Part shown: piece after piece, positions 7,354 to 17,200 of the stretch
How positions within the stretch are numbered: position 1 is the first letter of the stretch
Layout: each line of letters opens with the position of its first letter
Assembly (NCBI GenBank): GCA_021413665.1
Contig: JAIOPW010000121.1
Location: 1-32,964, forward strand
Length of the DNA stretch: 32,964 nt
Source: Rhodocyclales bacterium
GTDB lineage: Bacteria > Pseudomonadota > Gammaproteobacteria > Burkholderiales > Rhodocyclaceae
Reading direction: 5' to 3'
Notes under the pieces: model-generated
Told to the model about the DNA's origin: nothing
Databases searched by the model: none
Seen by the model: only the letters and a program-made list of their open reading frames with translations
Translations under genes and position numbers: made by a program

Positions 7354-8361
7354 TCACAAAAGGAACTGCCCCACCCACCAGGCGATCGCGGCTATCAGCG
7401 CACTGGCCGGGATGGTCAGAACCCAGGCCCAGACGATGCTGCCAGCCACGCCCCAGCGCACATTGCTGGGACCCTTTGAGGTACCGACGCCGACGATGGC
7501 GCCGGTGATCGTGTGCGTTGTAGACACCGGTATGCCCAGTGTAGTGGCCATGAACAGGGTAATCGCGCCGCCGGTCTCGGCGCAAAAACCACCGACCGGG
7601 CGCAACTTGGTAATGCGCTGCCCCATGGTCTTGACGATGCGCCAGCCGCCGAACATCGTGCCCAGGCCCATCGCCGCGTAACAGGAAAACACCACCCACA
7701 TCGGTACCGACTCCCCGGTCTGCAAGATACCGGCGGCGAGCAGCAGCATCCAGATAATGCCGATGGTCTTCTGTGCGTCGTTGCCACCGTGACCGAGGCT
7801 GTAGAAGGCCGCCGACACCAGTTGCAGGCGGCGGAAACTCTTGTCCACCTTGCGCGGCGTACTTCGGTTCGCCAACCACGACACCGCCACCATCAGAGTC
7901 CCACCGAGGATGAAGCCGAGCAGCGGCGCAATCAGTATGAAGGCGACAACCTTGCCGATGCCGGCCCAGACCAGTGATCCGGTACCGGCCTTGGCCATCG
8001 CAGCCCCCGCCAAGCCACCGATCAGGGCGTGGGACGAGCTTGAAGGAATGCCGTAGTACCAGGTGATGATGTTCCAAGCGATGGCGCCTATCAAGGCACC
8101 AAACACCACATAATGATCGACGATGGCCGGATCGATGGTGCCCTTGCCGACAGTGCTGGCCACCTTCAACTGGAACACCGCAATCGCCACCACGTTGAAG
8201 AAGGCCGCCCAGGCCACCGCGTGCTGCGGTTTCAGAACACCGGTAGAAACAATGGTGGCGATGGAATTTGCCGCATCGTGAAAGCCATTCATGAAATCGA
8301 AGACCAGCGCCAGCAGCACCAGCACCACGATCACCGTCAGACTCATCTCGACCGCTTGCAT
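7354..8361 (-). CDS. pit: PiT-family inorganic phosphate transporter
   Basis: A low-affinity metal-phosphate/proton symporter of the inner membrane, 335 residues. Both copies of the PiT signature are visible: FDFMNGFHDAANSIATIV near the N-terminus and YSLGHGGNDAQKTIGII in the middle, the classic GxxDxANxxAT/GxNDAQ pair. SSSSHALIGGLAG and VSTTHTITGAIVG are the matching inverted-repeat segments. Start is ATG at 8361; a GTG one codon upstream (8364) is the track choice. It lies 9 nt after the DUF47 gene, the usual PiT partner. Arsenate or metal-phosphate uptake is a known side activity of the family. Confidence 0.92.
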   Translation of the reverse strand: MQAVEMSLTVIVVLVLLALVFDFMNGFHDAANSIATIVSTGVLKPQHAVAWAAFFNVVAIAVFQLKVASTVGKGTIDPAIVDHYVVFGALIGAIAWNIITWYYGIPSSSSHALIGGLAGAAMAKAGTGSLVWAGIGKVVAFILIAPLLGFILGGTLMVAVSWLANRSTPRKVDKSFRRLQLVSAAFYSLGHGGNDAQKTIGIIWMLLLAAGILQTGESVPMWVVFSCYAAMGLGTMFGGWRIVKTMGQRITKLRPVGGFCAETGGAITLFMATTLGIPVSTTHTITGAIVGVGTSKGPSNVRWGVAGSIVWAWVLTIPASALIAAIAWWVGQFLL

Positions 8362-8370
8362 CACGGTCGC

Positions 8371-9009
8371 TCAGGAGTTCTCGAGGATGATGCCCTCGAT
8401 GATGTTGGCAACGTCTTCGGCACGATCGGTGACCGATTCCAGCAACTCGTAGATGCCCTTCATCTTGATTAGCTGGCGCACATCCGCTTCTTCGCGGAAC
8501 AGCTTGGTGATACCCGTGCGCATGGCACGGTCGGCATCGGATTCGAGCTGATCGATCTCGCGGCACAGCTTGAGCATCGCCGGCGCGTTGTCCATCTTGT
8601 TGAGCAGGACCACCGACGATCTCACCCGCTCGCAACTGGAGGCGACGATATCCGAAAGCTGACGCGCTTCGGGCGTCAACTGGCGGATGTCATAGAGGTA
8701 CATCGCTTCGGCAAAATCCTGGATCAGGTCCAGGATATCGTCCATGCGCATGATCAGTTGGTGAATCTCGTCGCGATCCAGCGGTGTGTTGAACGAGGTG
8801 TGCAGCAGCGCAATGGTTTCGTGGGTGATCTTGTCGGCCGAGGTCTCGATCTCATCGATGGCCTGCACGTGCTGGGCCAGCACTTCCGGGCCTTTCCCCA
8901 GATCGTCTACCAATGCCACCAGTTGTCGACCACCCTTGACGATCAGGTCGGCGTGGGCATTGAACAAATCGAAGAACTTGGCCTCTCTGGGCATCAATCG
9001 GGAGAACAT
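8371..9009 (-). CDS. DUF47 / TIGR00153 PhoU-like Pit accessory protein
   Basis: A 212-residue all-helical protein of the DUF47 (TIGR00153) family, distantly related to PhoU and usually encoded just upstream of a PiT phosphate transporter, as here. It starts MFSRLMPREAKFFDLFNAHA, typical of the family, and has the repeated acidic helices DEIETSADKITHE and DQLESDADRAMR that resemble the PhoU metal-binding E(D)xxxD motifs. Probable role is modulation of PiT activity. It is the first gene of the minus-strand unit; the 127 nt between it and the divergent DUF2863 gene should hold both promoters, though I could not pick a convincing consensus there. Confidence 0.88.
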   Translation of the reverse strand: MFSRLMPREAKFFDLFNAHADLIVKGGRQLVALVDDLGKGPEVLAQHVQAIDEIETSADKITHETIALLHTSFNTPLDRDEIHQLIMRMDDILDLIQDFAEAMYLYDIRQLTPEARQLSDIVASSCERVRSSVVLLNKMDNAPAMLKLCREIDQLESDADRAMRTGITKLFREEADVRQLIKMKGIYELLESVTDRAEDVANIIEGIILENS

Positions 9010-9136
9010 CGGACACCACCGCCGGCAAAAAAACGAACTGATTTTATCAGCTTATGGATGGCAACCGCGCCTCGGTCCAACTGGTAAAATTCTTCTTTCC
9101 CGCTTCCGGCGGTCATTCTTTCGGCCTCACCCCACC

Positions 9137-10309
9137 ATGAAACGCAACCGCCTTCCGCGCCGCGCCCGCCAGACGCCGGACTCCGAACTGCTCACCCGCC
9201 TCGCGACCCGGCTCAGCCAGTCATCGAACCGGATCGAAGATGCGTATTGGGAGGCCCGCCTGGCGGCTCACATAGATCGCCTGCTGGCAGACGACGCCGA
9301 AGAAACCCTGATCGCCGTGCTCGACCAGCTCTATACCGGAGGTTCGCGCGCCTATGACGAGCTGGCCGACATGATCGAGTCCTGCGCCGAAACACGCCGC
9401 GCCGAGTCCAACAACGGCCTCGATGTCGTGATGATCGCCGTGCCGCTGCTGGCCTGGTCCCGGTTTCAAATTCCTTCGGGCAGCATTCCTGTGGCACAGA
9501 TGGACGCGGTGAGAGTACATCTGCAGGCCCACGTGCTTGCCACCGACGCCAAACTCGGCCTCTCCGACATCCTATACAGCCCCGACCAGTTGCCACAAAA
9601 TTATGTTGAAACCGCGCAATTGGCCGAAAGGCTGGCCAAGGCCGCGATCCATGGCCGCAACCTGAAAATCGACCCGGCCCAACTCGCGGAAACCATGAAC
9701 TTCCTCTCCGATACCCGTTACGTGCTCGGCGCCGTCGCCGCTCCGCGCGCCGCGGCAATGTTCCGCTGGCAGGAAGACGACGGCGATCCGGCGGAGTCCT
9801 TCCGCCAGTTGTCGTCGCAGGGCGGCGATGCATTGCGCCCGCTGCTGCCGGCCTGCGCCATCGAGTACCAGCCCGTGCTGGCCTACCATGCCGCCGTCAG
9901 GGATGCCGACCGCGCCTCGCGCCCCTGGTCCTTGCGCGCCGCTGTGGCCTTCCTGCAGACCGTGCTGAATCAGCCGGCAACCCAGCTTCGCGCCGTGGTC
10001 GCACCATTCCATGACCGCCAGCTAGAGGAGTTCCGCATCGGATTCACGCAGCGCGGCAGCAGCGACGTGGTACATGGCGTGGTGTGGCCGCTGCTGGAAC
10101 ACGAAGATGAAAACAATGATGCGCCGGGCCAGATCGAAGCTGCGCTGCGCGAGGCAGGCATTGCCACCGTCCTGATGCTGGACCAGCGCTTCCCGCTGGA
10201 GTTCTGCGACGACTGCGGCGCTCCACTCTATCCGAATCCCGAGGGCGAACCGGTGCACGCCGAACTGCCCGAAGAACAAGCCGAATCAGCTCCCCGGCAT
10301 CTTCACTGA
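9137..10309 (+). CDS. DUF2863 family protein, function unknown
   Basis: A 390-residue soluble protein that I recognise as DUF2863, a family found mainly in betaproteobacteria. It starts with a basic MKRNRLPRRARQTPDSELL segment, followed by predicted helical repeats. The middle contains VVMIAVPLLAWSRFQIPSG and ILYSPDQLPQNY, which are typical of the family. The C-terminus ends with FCDDCGAPLYPNPEGEPVHAE, a single CxxC knuckle that could bind metal. No signal peptide or membrane segment is evident. Start ATG at 9137 was preferred over the long upstream ORF, which crosses the DUF47 gene antisense. Stands alone and is divergent from the phosphate transport genes. No function should be inferred. 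Confidence 0.78.
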   Translation: MKRNRLPRRARQTPDSELLTRLATRLSQSSNRIEDAYWEARLAAHIDRLLADDAEETLIAVLDQLYTGGSRAYDELADMIESCAETRRAESNNGLDVVMIAVPLLAWSRFQIPSGSIPVAQMDAVRVHLQAHVLATDAKLGLSDILYSPDQLPQNYVETAQLAERLAKAAIHGRNLKIDPAQLAETMNFLSDTRYVLGAVAAPRAAAMFRWQEDDGDPAESFRQLSSQGGDALRPLLPACAIEYQPVLAYHAAVRDADRASRPWSLRAAVAFLQTVLNQPATQLRAVVAPFHDRQLEEFRIGFTQRGSSDVVHGVVWPLLEHEDENNDAPGQIEAALREAGIATVLMLDQRFPLEFCDDCGAPLYPNPEGEPVHAELPEEQAESAPRHLH

Positions 10310-10406
10310 GAAATCACAACAGTCGGCGCTGATGAGGCAACTGCGCTACAGGGCGGTCGAGCAAAGTACGCTCTCCTCGCCGTAGCGGATGACAACACGC
10401 CGGCCT

Positions 10407-11660
10407 TCAGAACCGATAAGGCGCCGCGTCCAATCCGGGATCCCGCCCCGCCGCAAGATCGGCCAGCAGTCGCGCCGAGCCGCAGGCCAGCGTCCAGCCC
10501 AGCGTGCCATGCCCGGTATTGAGCCAAAGGCCCTTCAGTCCGGTAGCCGCCATGTCGCCGACCAGCGGGACATTCCCGGGTGTGGCAGGCCGCAACCCCG
10601 CCCAGTAGTCGACCTGCTTCACCGCCGCCAGTGAAGGGAATATCTCGCCAATCCGCTTCAGCAGCGCCGAACAACGGTCCGGATTGAGCGAGGTATCGTA
10701 GCCGTTGAACTCGGCAGTACCAGCCACGCGCAGGGACTGCCCGAGGCGCGAAATGACGATCTTGTGCCCGTCATCGGTCAAGCTTACCGTCGGCGCCACA
10801 ACGGCTTCCGGCAACACCAGCGTGGCCGAGTAACCTTTCGCGGGATAAACCGGAAGCTTCACACCCAGGGGTCGTAGCAACAGTGATGAGTAGCTACCCA
10901 GGGCCAGCACCGTCATGTCGGCCTTCACCACGTCCCCGCTGGAGAGGCGTACCCCCGCCAGCCGGTCGCCTTCGCGCAGCAGGGCCGTGACGGCTTCGCC
11001 ATAACGGAAACGCACGCCGCGCGCGGCAGCATGGCCAGCAAGGACCTCCGTGAATTGCCTCGCATCGCCGGATTCATCGCCGGCGGTATAGGTTCCGCCC
11101 ACCACCGGAACCCGCGAGCCGGCGAGCGCCGGCTCGATCGTGATGCATTCCGCCGCGGTCTTCGGCACCCGATCGCAGCCGAATTCGCGCATCAGCGCCG
11201 CTTGCGGCAACGCGTGCTCAAACTCCCGCTGATCCGTGTAGAAATGCAGGATGCCGCGCTCAAGCTGGTCATAGTCGAGGGCCAGTTCGCGCCGCAGGGA
11301 CTGCAGTGCGGCGCGACTCGCCAGCCCGAGGCGAACGATGGCGCCGACGTTGGCGCGCGCCCGCGCCGCCGTGCATTCGCGCAGGAAGCGCAAACCCCAT
11401 GCCCATTGTGCCGGATCGGCGCGAAGCCGCCACAGCAGGGGCGCATCTTCGCGTCCCATCCAGCGCAGCGCCTTAAGCGGCGCCTGCGGATTGGCCCAAG
11501 GTTCGGCGTGGCTGACCGAGATCTGGCCGCCATTGGCAAAGCTGGTTTCCTGCGCCGGCAGCGACTGACGCTCGATGACCGTCACCTCATGGCCGTCCGC
11601 CGCCAGATACCAGGCACTGGTGACTCCGACAACGCCAGCGCCCAGCACGGTCACCCGCAT
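10407..11660 (-). CDS. dadA: D-amino acid dehydrogenase small subunit (DadA family)
   Basis: An FAD-dependent, membrane-associated dehydrogenase that deaminates D-amino acids to 2-oxo acids and feeds electrons to the quinone pool. The 417-residue product opens with the FAD-binding [20 protein letters not shown] Rossmann motif (GxGxxG) and [19 protein letters not shown], which is diagnostic of DadA. Near the C-terminus are [18 protein letters not shown] and [15 protein letters not shown], the flavin-binding tail. The ATG at 11660 has GGGGAG upstream, so I prefer it over the longer ORF starting at 11798. An alanine racemase lies elsewhere in the window (25357-26448) rather than next door as in E. 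coli dadAX. Confidence 0.9.
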   Translation of the reverse strand: MRVTVLGAGVVGVTSAWYLAADGHEVTVIERQSLPAQETSFANGGQISVSHAEPWANPQAPLKALRWMGREDAPLLWRLRADPAQWAWGLRFLRECTAARARANVGAIVRLGLASRAALQSLRRELALDYDQLERGILHFYTDQREFEHALPQAALMREFGCDRVPKTAAECITIEPALAGSRVPVVGGTYTAGDESGDARQFTEVLAGHAAARGVRFRYGEAVTALLREGDRLAGVRLSSGDVVKADMTVLALGSYSSLLLRPLGVKLPVYPAKGYSATLVLPEAVVAPTVSLTDDGHKIVISRLGQSLRVAGTAEFNGYDTSLNPDRCSALLKRIGEIFPSLAAVKQVDYWAGLRPATPGNVPLVGDMAATGLKGLWLNTGHGTLGWTLACGSARLLADLAAGRDPGLDAAPYRF

Positions 11661-11723
11661 CGCATCTCCCCGATTCCGGCATGGGATACCGCTCCCGCCG
11701 CACGCTCCGGGGACATGGCTTTT

Positions 11724-11752
11724 TGTATATGCTGTCCAATCTGAAATGTCAT
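11724..11752 (-). promoter_or_regulatory. Candidate sigma70 promoter for dadA
   Basis: Reading the minus strand, ATGACA (-35, 5 of 6 consensus bases) and TATACA (-10, 4 of 6) are separated by exactly 17 nt. Transcription would start near 11717, leaving a leader of about 57 nt before the dadA ATG at 11660. It lies in the 125-nt divergent region shared with msrB. Prediction by eye only. Confidence 0.4.
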
Positions 11753-11785
11753 GGGCACGATTATAGTCAGCGCCCCGAGGTAGCC

Positions 11786-12190
11786 ATGAGCAACACACCG
11801 AAGATCAGCAAGACGGATGCCGAATGGCGCGAACAACTCACGCCCATGCAATACCATGTCGCCCGCGAAAAGGGGACGGAACACGCTTTCAGCGGCCAAT
11901 ACTGGGACTGCAAGGACCCTGGCACCTATCGCTGCATCGGCTGCGGCGAGCCCTTGTTCGAATCCGCCGCAAAATTCGATTCAGGCTGCGGCTGGCCAAG
12001 TTTCAGCACCCCCCTGAATTCCGCAGGCATCGCCGAAATCGACGACCGGAGCCACGGCATGCGCCGCACCGAGGTCACCTGCAGCAACTGCGGGGCTCAC
12101 CTGGGCCACGTTTTCCCCGACGGACCCGCGCCCACCGGACTGCGCTACTGCATAAACTCGGCGTCGATCGATCTTGACCCGAAGAAGTAG
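11786..12190 (+). CDS. msrB: Peptide-methionine (R)-S-oxide reductase MsrB
   Basis: Repairs methionine-R-sulfoxide in proteins using thioredoxin. The 134-residue product is a full-length single-domain MsrB. It has the zinc site CIGC ... CSNC (Cys50, Cys53, Cys99, Cys102), the [10 protein letters not shown] segment and the catalytic RYCINSASI with Cys122. The catalytic position is a normal Cys codon (TGC), not TGA. The N-terminal [20 protein letters not shown] is typical. The ATG at 11786 is preceded by CGAGG at good spacing. It leads the plus-strand group msrB-yciB-yciI-bolA-ppiC. Confidence 0.95.
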   Translation: MSNTPKISKTDAEWREQLTPMQYHVAREKGTEHAFSGQYWDCKDPGTYRCIGCGEPLFESAAKFDSGCGWPSFSTPLNSAGIAEIDDRSHGMRRTEVTCSNCGAHLGHVFPDGPAPTGLRYCINSASIDLDPKK

Positions 12191-12200
12191 CGATTACAAT
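12174..12200 (+). promoter_or_regulatory. Possible promoter just before yciB
   Basis: TTGACC (12174-12179) and TACAAT (12195-12200) each match the sigma70 hexamers at 5 of 6 positions, but the spacer is only 15 nt. If used, transcription would begin at or next to the yciB ATG at 12208, giving a nearly leaderless message; yciB has no visible Shine-Dalgarno. The -35 lies in the end of msrB. Weak, by-eye evidence. Confidence 0.25.
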
Positions 12201-12207
12201 CTGTCCC

Positions 12208-12744
12208 ATGAAATTTCTTTTCGACCTGTTTCCCATCATCCTGTTTTTTGCCGCGTTCAAGGCTTTCGACATCTACGTTGCCACCAGCGTGGTGATCGCT
12301 GCCACGATAGCGCAGATCGGGTGGGTCTGACATCGCCACGGCAAGGTGGACACCATGCTCTGGGTCAGCCTGGCCCTGGTCGTGGTTTTCGGCGGTGCCA
12401 CCCTGATCCTGCACGATGAAACCTTCATCAAGTGGAAACCGACGATTCTCTACTGGCTGTTCGCCACGACCCTGTTCGGCTCCGCGCAGTTTTTCGGCAA
12501 GAACCTGATCCGGGCCATGCTGGAAAAACAAGTGCAACTGCCGGAAACCCTGTGGGTCAGGCTGAATTACGCCTGGATGGGATTTTTTGCCGTCATGGGC
12601 GTACTCAACCTGTGGGTGGCATTCAGCTTCAGCACGGACACCTGGGTCAGCTTCAAGCTCTTCGGCGGCATGGGCCTGATGATTGCCTTCATCGTCCTGC
12701 AGGGCGTGGTGCTCGCCCGCTACCTGCCGGAAGAGAAACAGTAG
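12208..12744 (+). pseudogene. yciB: Septation protein A / inner membrane protein YciB, interrupted by in-frame TGA
   Basis: YciB (IspZ) is a small multi-spanning inner membrane protein linked to cell envelope and division. The reading frame from ATG 12208 to TAG 12742 matches the whole family protein (178 codons): [18 protein letters not shown], then [19 protein letters not shown] and [14 protein letters not shown]. Codon 41 (12328-12330) is TGA, directly after AQIGWV and before [11 protein letters not shown]. The frame is unchanged on both sides, so this is a substitution, not a frameshift. From memory, homologues have an aromatic or other residue here, and TGG to TGA would explain it. Possible outcomes are a sequencing error, a real null allele, readthrough (the TGA is followed by C, a leaky context), or restart at GTG 12346/ATG 12355 giving a protein without its first membrane segments. 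The track shows only the downstream part. Confidence 0.8.
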
Positions 12745-13049
12745 TGCTGTACGCGATCATCGGCGAAGACGTGGCGGATAGCCTTGAACGGCGCATCGCC
12801 AGTCGCCCCGCCCACCTGGCACGCCTGAATGAACTGGACGCCGCCGGGCGCATGGTCCTCGGCGGGCCCTGCCCGGCGATCGACAGCCCCGACCCCGGGC
12901 CGGCGGGCTTCTGCGGCAGCCTGATCGTCGCCGAATTCGACTCGCTGGCGGCGGCGCAGGCTTGGGCCGATGCCGATCCTTATGTTGCGGCCGGCGTCTA
13001 TGCCCGCATCACGGTACGCCCATTCCGTCAGGTATTTCCCAAATCATGA
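12744..13049 (+). CDS. yciI: YciI family protein
   Basis: A 101-residue member of the YciI family, small dimeric alpha/beta-barrel proteins related to muconolactone isomerase folds. The sequence [39 protein letters not shown] and the DPYVAAGVY region match the family, including the conserved His (in RPAHL) and the Asp of ADADPY thought to form the active site. The GTG start at 12744 shares one base with the yciB stop (TAGTG), and its TGA overlaps the bolA start by 4 nt. Biochemical function in cells is not established for this family. Confidence 0.87.
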   Translation: MLYAIIGEDVADSLERRIASRPAHLARLNELDAAGRMVLGGPCPAIDSPDPGPAGFCGSLIVAEFDSLAAAQAWADADPYVAAGVYARITVRPFRQVFPKS

Positions 13050-13309
13050 GCGTCATCGATGCCATGCGGGCCAGTCTTGCCGTGCTCGATCCGGTCGACG
13101 TGGTGATCATCGACGACTCGGCGAAACATGCGGGTCATGCCGGCGCCCGCAGCGGCGGTGGCCACTTCCGCCTTGCCATTGTCTCGCCGCGCTTTGTCGG
13201 TTGCCGCACAATGGAGCGACATCGCTTGGTGTATGATGCGCTCGGCCCGCTGATGAAGCGGGAAATCCACGCAGTCAGCATTACCGCAAGAACCCCCGAC
13301 GAAAACTGA
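13046..13309 (+). CDS. bolA: BolA family protein
   Basis: An 87-residue BolA-like protein. It contains the expected [26 protein letters not shown] helix-turn region and the C-terminal [21 protein letters not shown] motif, with the conserved RH.xVY and IHA(L/V)S signatures. BolA proteins partner with monothiol glutaredoxins in Fe-S cluster handling and can affect morphology and biofilm formation. The ATG at 13046 overlaps the yciI stop as ATGA. The order yciB-yciI-bolA-ppiC is one I recognise as common in betaproteobacteria. Confidence 0.9.
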   Translation: MSVIDAMRASLAVLDPVDVVIIDDSAKHAGHAGARSGGGHFRLAIVSPRFVGCRTMERHRLVYDALGPLMKREIHAVSITARTPDEN

Positions 13310-13333
13310 TAACCCGCCAATTCAGGAACCACA

Positions 13334-14140
13334 ATGAATCGTACCCTCCGCCATGCAATCCTGCTCGCCTTCGCCGTATCTGTAAGCGCAGCTCCCGCCC
13401 TGGCCCAGAAAAAGGACAAGGCTGACTCCACGGTATTCGCCACCGTCAACGGCAAGGCCATCCCGAAAGTCCGCGCCGACGCGCTGATCGCCGGCCAGGC
13501 GGCCCAAGGGCAGCCGGATTCGCCGGAACTGCGCAAGGCGGTCACTGAGGAACTGGTCCGCCGCGAAGTGTTGACGCAGGAATCCATCAAGAAGGGCTTC
13601 GACAAGAAGCCTGAAGTTCAAGGCCAGGTCGACCTCGCCCGTCAGGGCGTGTTGATCGGCGCCTACCTCAACGACTATGTCAAAACCCACCCGGTCACCG
13701 ATGACCAGATCAAGAAGGAATACGAGGATATCAAGGCCAAGCTCGGCAGCAAGGAGTACAAGGCCCGCCACATCCTGGTCGAGAAGGAAGACGAAGCCAA
13801 GGCCATCATCGAGAAGCTGAAGAAGGGCGAAAAGATAGAGGATCTGGCAAAAGCCTCCAAAGACCCGGGCTCCAAAGAGCGCGGTGGCGATCTTGGCTGG
13901 GCCAACCCCGCCTCGTTCGTTCCCCCGTTCTCGGCCGCCATGACCAAGCTGGAAAAGGGCAAGTTCACCGAAATCCCGGTGAAGAGCGATTTTGGCTGGC
14001 ATGTGATCCTGCTTGAAGACACCCGCGAACTCAAGCTGCCGCCGATCGAAGAAGCCAAGGGTCAGATCGGCCAGCAACTTCAGCAACGCTTTGTGCAAAA
14101 GCACATCGAGGATCTGCGCGCCAAGGCCAAGGTCGAGTAA
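13334..14140 (+). CDS. Secreted parvulin-type peptidyl-prolyl isomerase
   Basis: A 268-residue periplasmic PPIase. The N-terminus MNRTLRHAILLAFAVSVSAA with a PALAQ cleavage site is a clear Sec signal peptide. Residues about 30-130 form a SurA-like helical chaperone region (VTEELVRREVLTQESIKKG). A parvulin domain follows from about 135 to 235, with YKARHILVEKEDEAKAI, DPGSKERGGDLGWANP and SDFGWHVILLEDTR, the standard PpiC landmarks. It is shorter than SurA, with only one parvulin domain. AGGA lies before the ATG. The gene ends 20 nt before a strong terminator and closes the msrB-ppiC group. Confidence 0.93.
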   Translation: MNRTLRHAILLAFAVSVSAAPALAQKKDKADSTVFATVNGKAIPKVRADALIAGQAAQGQPDSPELRKAVTEELVRREVLTQESIKKGFDKKPEVQGQVDLARQGVLIGAYLNDYVKTHPVTDDQIKKEYEDIKAKLGSKEYKARHILVEKEDEAKAIIEKLKKGEKIEDLAKASKDPGSKERGGDLGWANPASFVPPFSAAMTKLEKGKFTEIPVKSDFGWHVILLEDTRELKLPPIEEAKGQIGQQLQQRFVQKHIEDLRAKAKVE

Positions 14141-14155
14141 TCCACGCAAGCGACA

Positions 14156-14186
14156 GCAAAAACGGGAGCCGCGGCTCCCGTTTTTT
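14156..14186. terminator. Bidirectional rho-independent terminator
   Basis: A perfect 20-bp palindrome (ACGGGAGCCGCGGCTCCCGT, 14162-14181) is flanked by an A run on the left and six T on the right. On the plus strand it ends the parvulin transcript; read on the minus strand the A run becomes the U tract and can stop purL transcripts arriving from 14261. One hairpin therefore serves both convergent genes. Confidence 0.9.
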
Positions 14187-14260
14187 ATGCCGTCGCACCC
14201 TCGCCGCGGACGGTATCCAGGTGATGTTCCGGCGCCGTACCGCCTGCGCCGACTTCCGGC

Positions 14261-17200
14261 TTAGCCGAGCCAGCTGCGGGCGTTGCGGAACATCTCCAGC
14301 CACGGCGCGTCGTCGCCCAGTCCCGGCGGTTGCCAGGACATCTGCACGCTACGGAAGGTTCGCTCCGGATGCGGCATCATGATGGTGAAGCGGCCATCGG
14401 CGGTCGTCACCCCGGCCAAGCCGTCCGGTGAGCCATTGGGATTGAACGGGTAGCCGGTCGCCACCACTCCCCGGTTGTCGATGTAGCGCATCGCGGTCAG
14501 CGCCTTGCCGCTCTGGCCTGCGGCGAACTCGGCACGACCCTCGCCATGACTCACCACCACCGGCAGCCTCGAACCGGTCATGCCGGCGAGCAGGATCGAG
14601 GGCGACGGTGAAATCTCGACCATCACTACGCGCGCCTCGAACTGTTCGCTGTGGTTGCGCTGAAAGGTCGGCCAGTCTTTCGCACCGGGAATGATCGGGG
14701 CAAGGTGCGCCATCATCTGGCAACCATTGCAAACGCCCAGTGCAAAGCTGTCGGCGCGAGCGAAGAAGGCGGAGAATTCGTCGCGCAGGCGATTGTTGAA
14801 CAGCACCGACTTGGCCCAACCCTGACCGGCGCCAAGCACATCGCCATAGGAAAAGCCGCCGCAAGCCGCGAGCCCCTTGAAGTCGGACAGATGAACGCGC
14901 CCCGACTGCAGGTCCGACATATGCATGTCGTAGGGCGCAAAGCCGGCTCGCTCGAAGGCGGCGGCCATTTCAACATGACCATTGACGCCCTGCTCGCGCA
15001 AAATAGCGATCCTGGGCCGCGCACCAGTGGCGACGACGGGCGCCGCCACATCAAAGGTGAGCGAGAGGGAAAGCCCCGGATTGTCGTCGTCGCGCAGCGC
15101 ATCGAATTCCTCCTGCGCGCAGCCCGGATCGTCGCGCAGTCGGGCGACCTGGAAGCTGGTTTCGCTCCAGGTGCGCTGCAGTTCGCCGCGGTGCGCCGAG
15201 AAAACCATTTTGGCGTTGCGCCAGACGCGCACTTCGTCGGCCGCGTTGGTGGTGCCGATGGCGTGCGTGCAAGCGCCCAAACCGGCGTCGCGCAGCGACT
15301 GCATGACGGTCGTACGGTCCTCGCGGCGAATCTGCAGCACAGCGCCAAGTTCCTCATTGAACAGCGCCGTGATCAGCCGGTCACGCAGGCGCCCGGCGAT
15401 CTGCGGAAAACGCTCGCTGCCATCGACATCGTTCATCAGCGGGTCGTAACAGAGCCCGTCGAGATTAAGCGAAACACCGACATGCGAAGCAAAGCTCATT
15501 TCGCACACGGCCGCCCACAAGCCGCCATCCGAGCGATCATGGTAGGCGAGAATTTTTCCATCGCGGTTGAGCGCCTGAACCGACGCAAAAAATGCCTTGA
15601 GCGATGCGGCATCGGCATCCGGCGGCAGATCGCCGCTGACGCCATAAACCTGCGCCAGGGCCGAGCCGCCGAGACGATTCTTGCCAAAACCGAGATCGAT
15701 CAGCACCAGTTCGGTTTCACCCACCTCGGCATCCGGCCGCAATTGCGGCGTCAGCGTGCGGCGCACATCATCCACCGCCGCGAAGGCCGTGACGATCAGG
15801 GACAGCGGCGCCGTGACCTGTTTTGCCACGCCCTGCTCTTCCCACTTCGTACGCATCGACAGGGAATCCTTGCCGACCGGAATCGCGACGCCCAAGGCAG
15901 GGCAGAACTCCATGCCAACTGTTTTGACCGTATCGAACAGCGCCGCATCCTCGTGGCCGTGGCCGGCCGCCGCCATCCAGTTGGCGGATAGCTTGATCCT
16001 GCCAATGTCGCCGACATCGGCAGCGGCAAGGTTGGTGATTGCCTCGCCGACGGCCATGCGGCCGGATGCGGGTGCGTTGAGCAGCGCCAGCGGAGTACGT
16101 TCACCCATGGCGAAACACTCGCCGCGCACCGTGTCGTAACCCATGGTTGTTACGGCGACGTCCGCCACCGGCACCTGCCAGGGGCCAACCATCTGGTCAC
16201 GCGCGGTGAAGCCGCCGACGCTGCGGTCGCCGATGGTTATCAGGAAACTCTTCGACGCCACCGCGGGCAGGCGCAGGACGCGCAGGGCCGCCTCCGCCAG
16301 ATCGATTTCCGCCACATTCAGCGGTGGCACTGAAATCTTGTTGCGGCGCGCATCGCGATGCAGTTTGGGCGCCTTGCCGAGCAGGACTTCCATCGGCATG
16401 TCGACCGGCTTGTTGCCGAAGTGATCGTCTGTCACCGTAAGCTGTCCGTCATCGGTGGCAACGCCAAGTACCGCAAAGGGACAACGTTCGCGCTCGCACA
16501 GGGCACGGAACTCGTCCAGCCGCTCCGGCGCAATCGCCAGCACATAGCGTTCCTGCGCTTCGTTGCTCCAGATTTCACGCGGGCTCATGCCGGGCTCTTC
16601 GCTGGGAATGGCACGCAGGTCGAAGGCTGCGCCGCAACCTGCATCGTGGGCGAGTTCCGGCATGGCGTTGGAAATGCCGCCGGCGCCGACGTCATGGATG
16701 GCAAGTATCGGATTGTCCTCGCCCTGCTGCCAGCAGCGGTCGATGACTTCCTGCGCGCGACGCTGGATCTCTGGATTCCCGCGCTGCACCGAGGCAAAAT
16801 CGAGGTCCGCGGTATTCGAGCCGGTCGCCATCGACGATGCCGCGCCACCGCCAAGCCCGATCAGCATGCCAGGACCGCCCAACTGGATCAGCAGGCTGCC
16901 TGCCGAAAACCTGGTCTTGAACGAATCTTCGGCGGCGATGTTGCCGAGACCGCCGGCAATCATGATCGGCTTGTGATAGCCACGCATTTCGCCCCGGAAC
17001 TCCTGTTCGAAAGTGCGGAAGTAGCCGGCCAGGTTGGGCCGGCCGAACTCGTTGTTGAAGGCTGCGGCACCCAGCGGGCCTTCGATCATGATGTCGAGCG
17101 CCGAGGCGATCCGCTCCGGTTTGCCGTAGCCCGACTCCCAAGGCTGCGGATAGCCGGGGATGCGCAGGTCGGACACCGAAAAGCCGCACAGGCCAGCCTT

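Noticed and set aside
7277-8635. 452-aa minus-strand ORF overlapping PiT and DUF47
   Set aside because: It is in the same direction but another frame; the PiT and DUF47 frames carry clear family motifs and this one does not.
12328-12370. TGA in yciB as a selenocysteine codon
   Set aside because: No known YciB selenoprotein exists and the downstream hairpin is short and poor as a SECIS; nonsense change, assembly error or readthrough are more likely. Kept only as something to test.
12174-12419. 81-aa ORF across the yciB start
   Set aside because: It is in a different frame from the YciB homology, which runs through 12208-12744 in a single frame.
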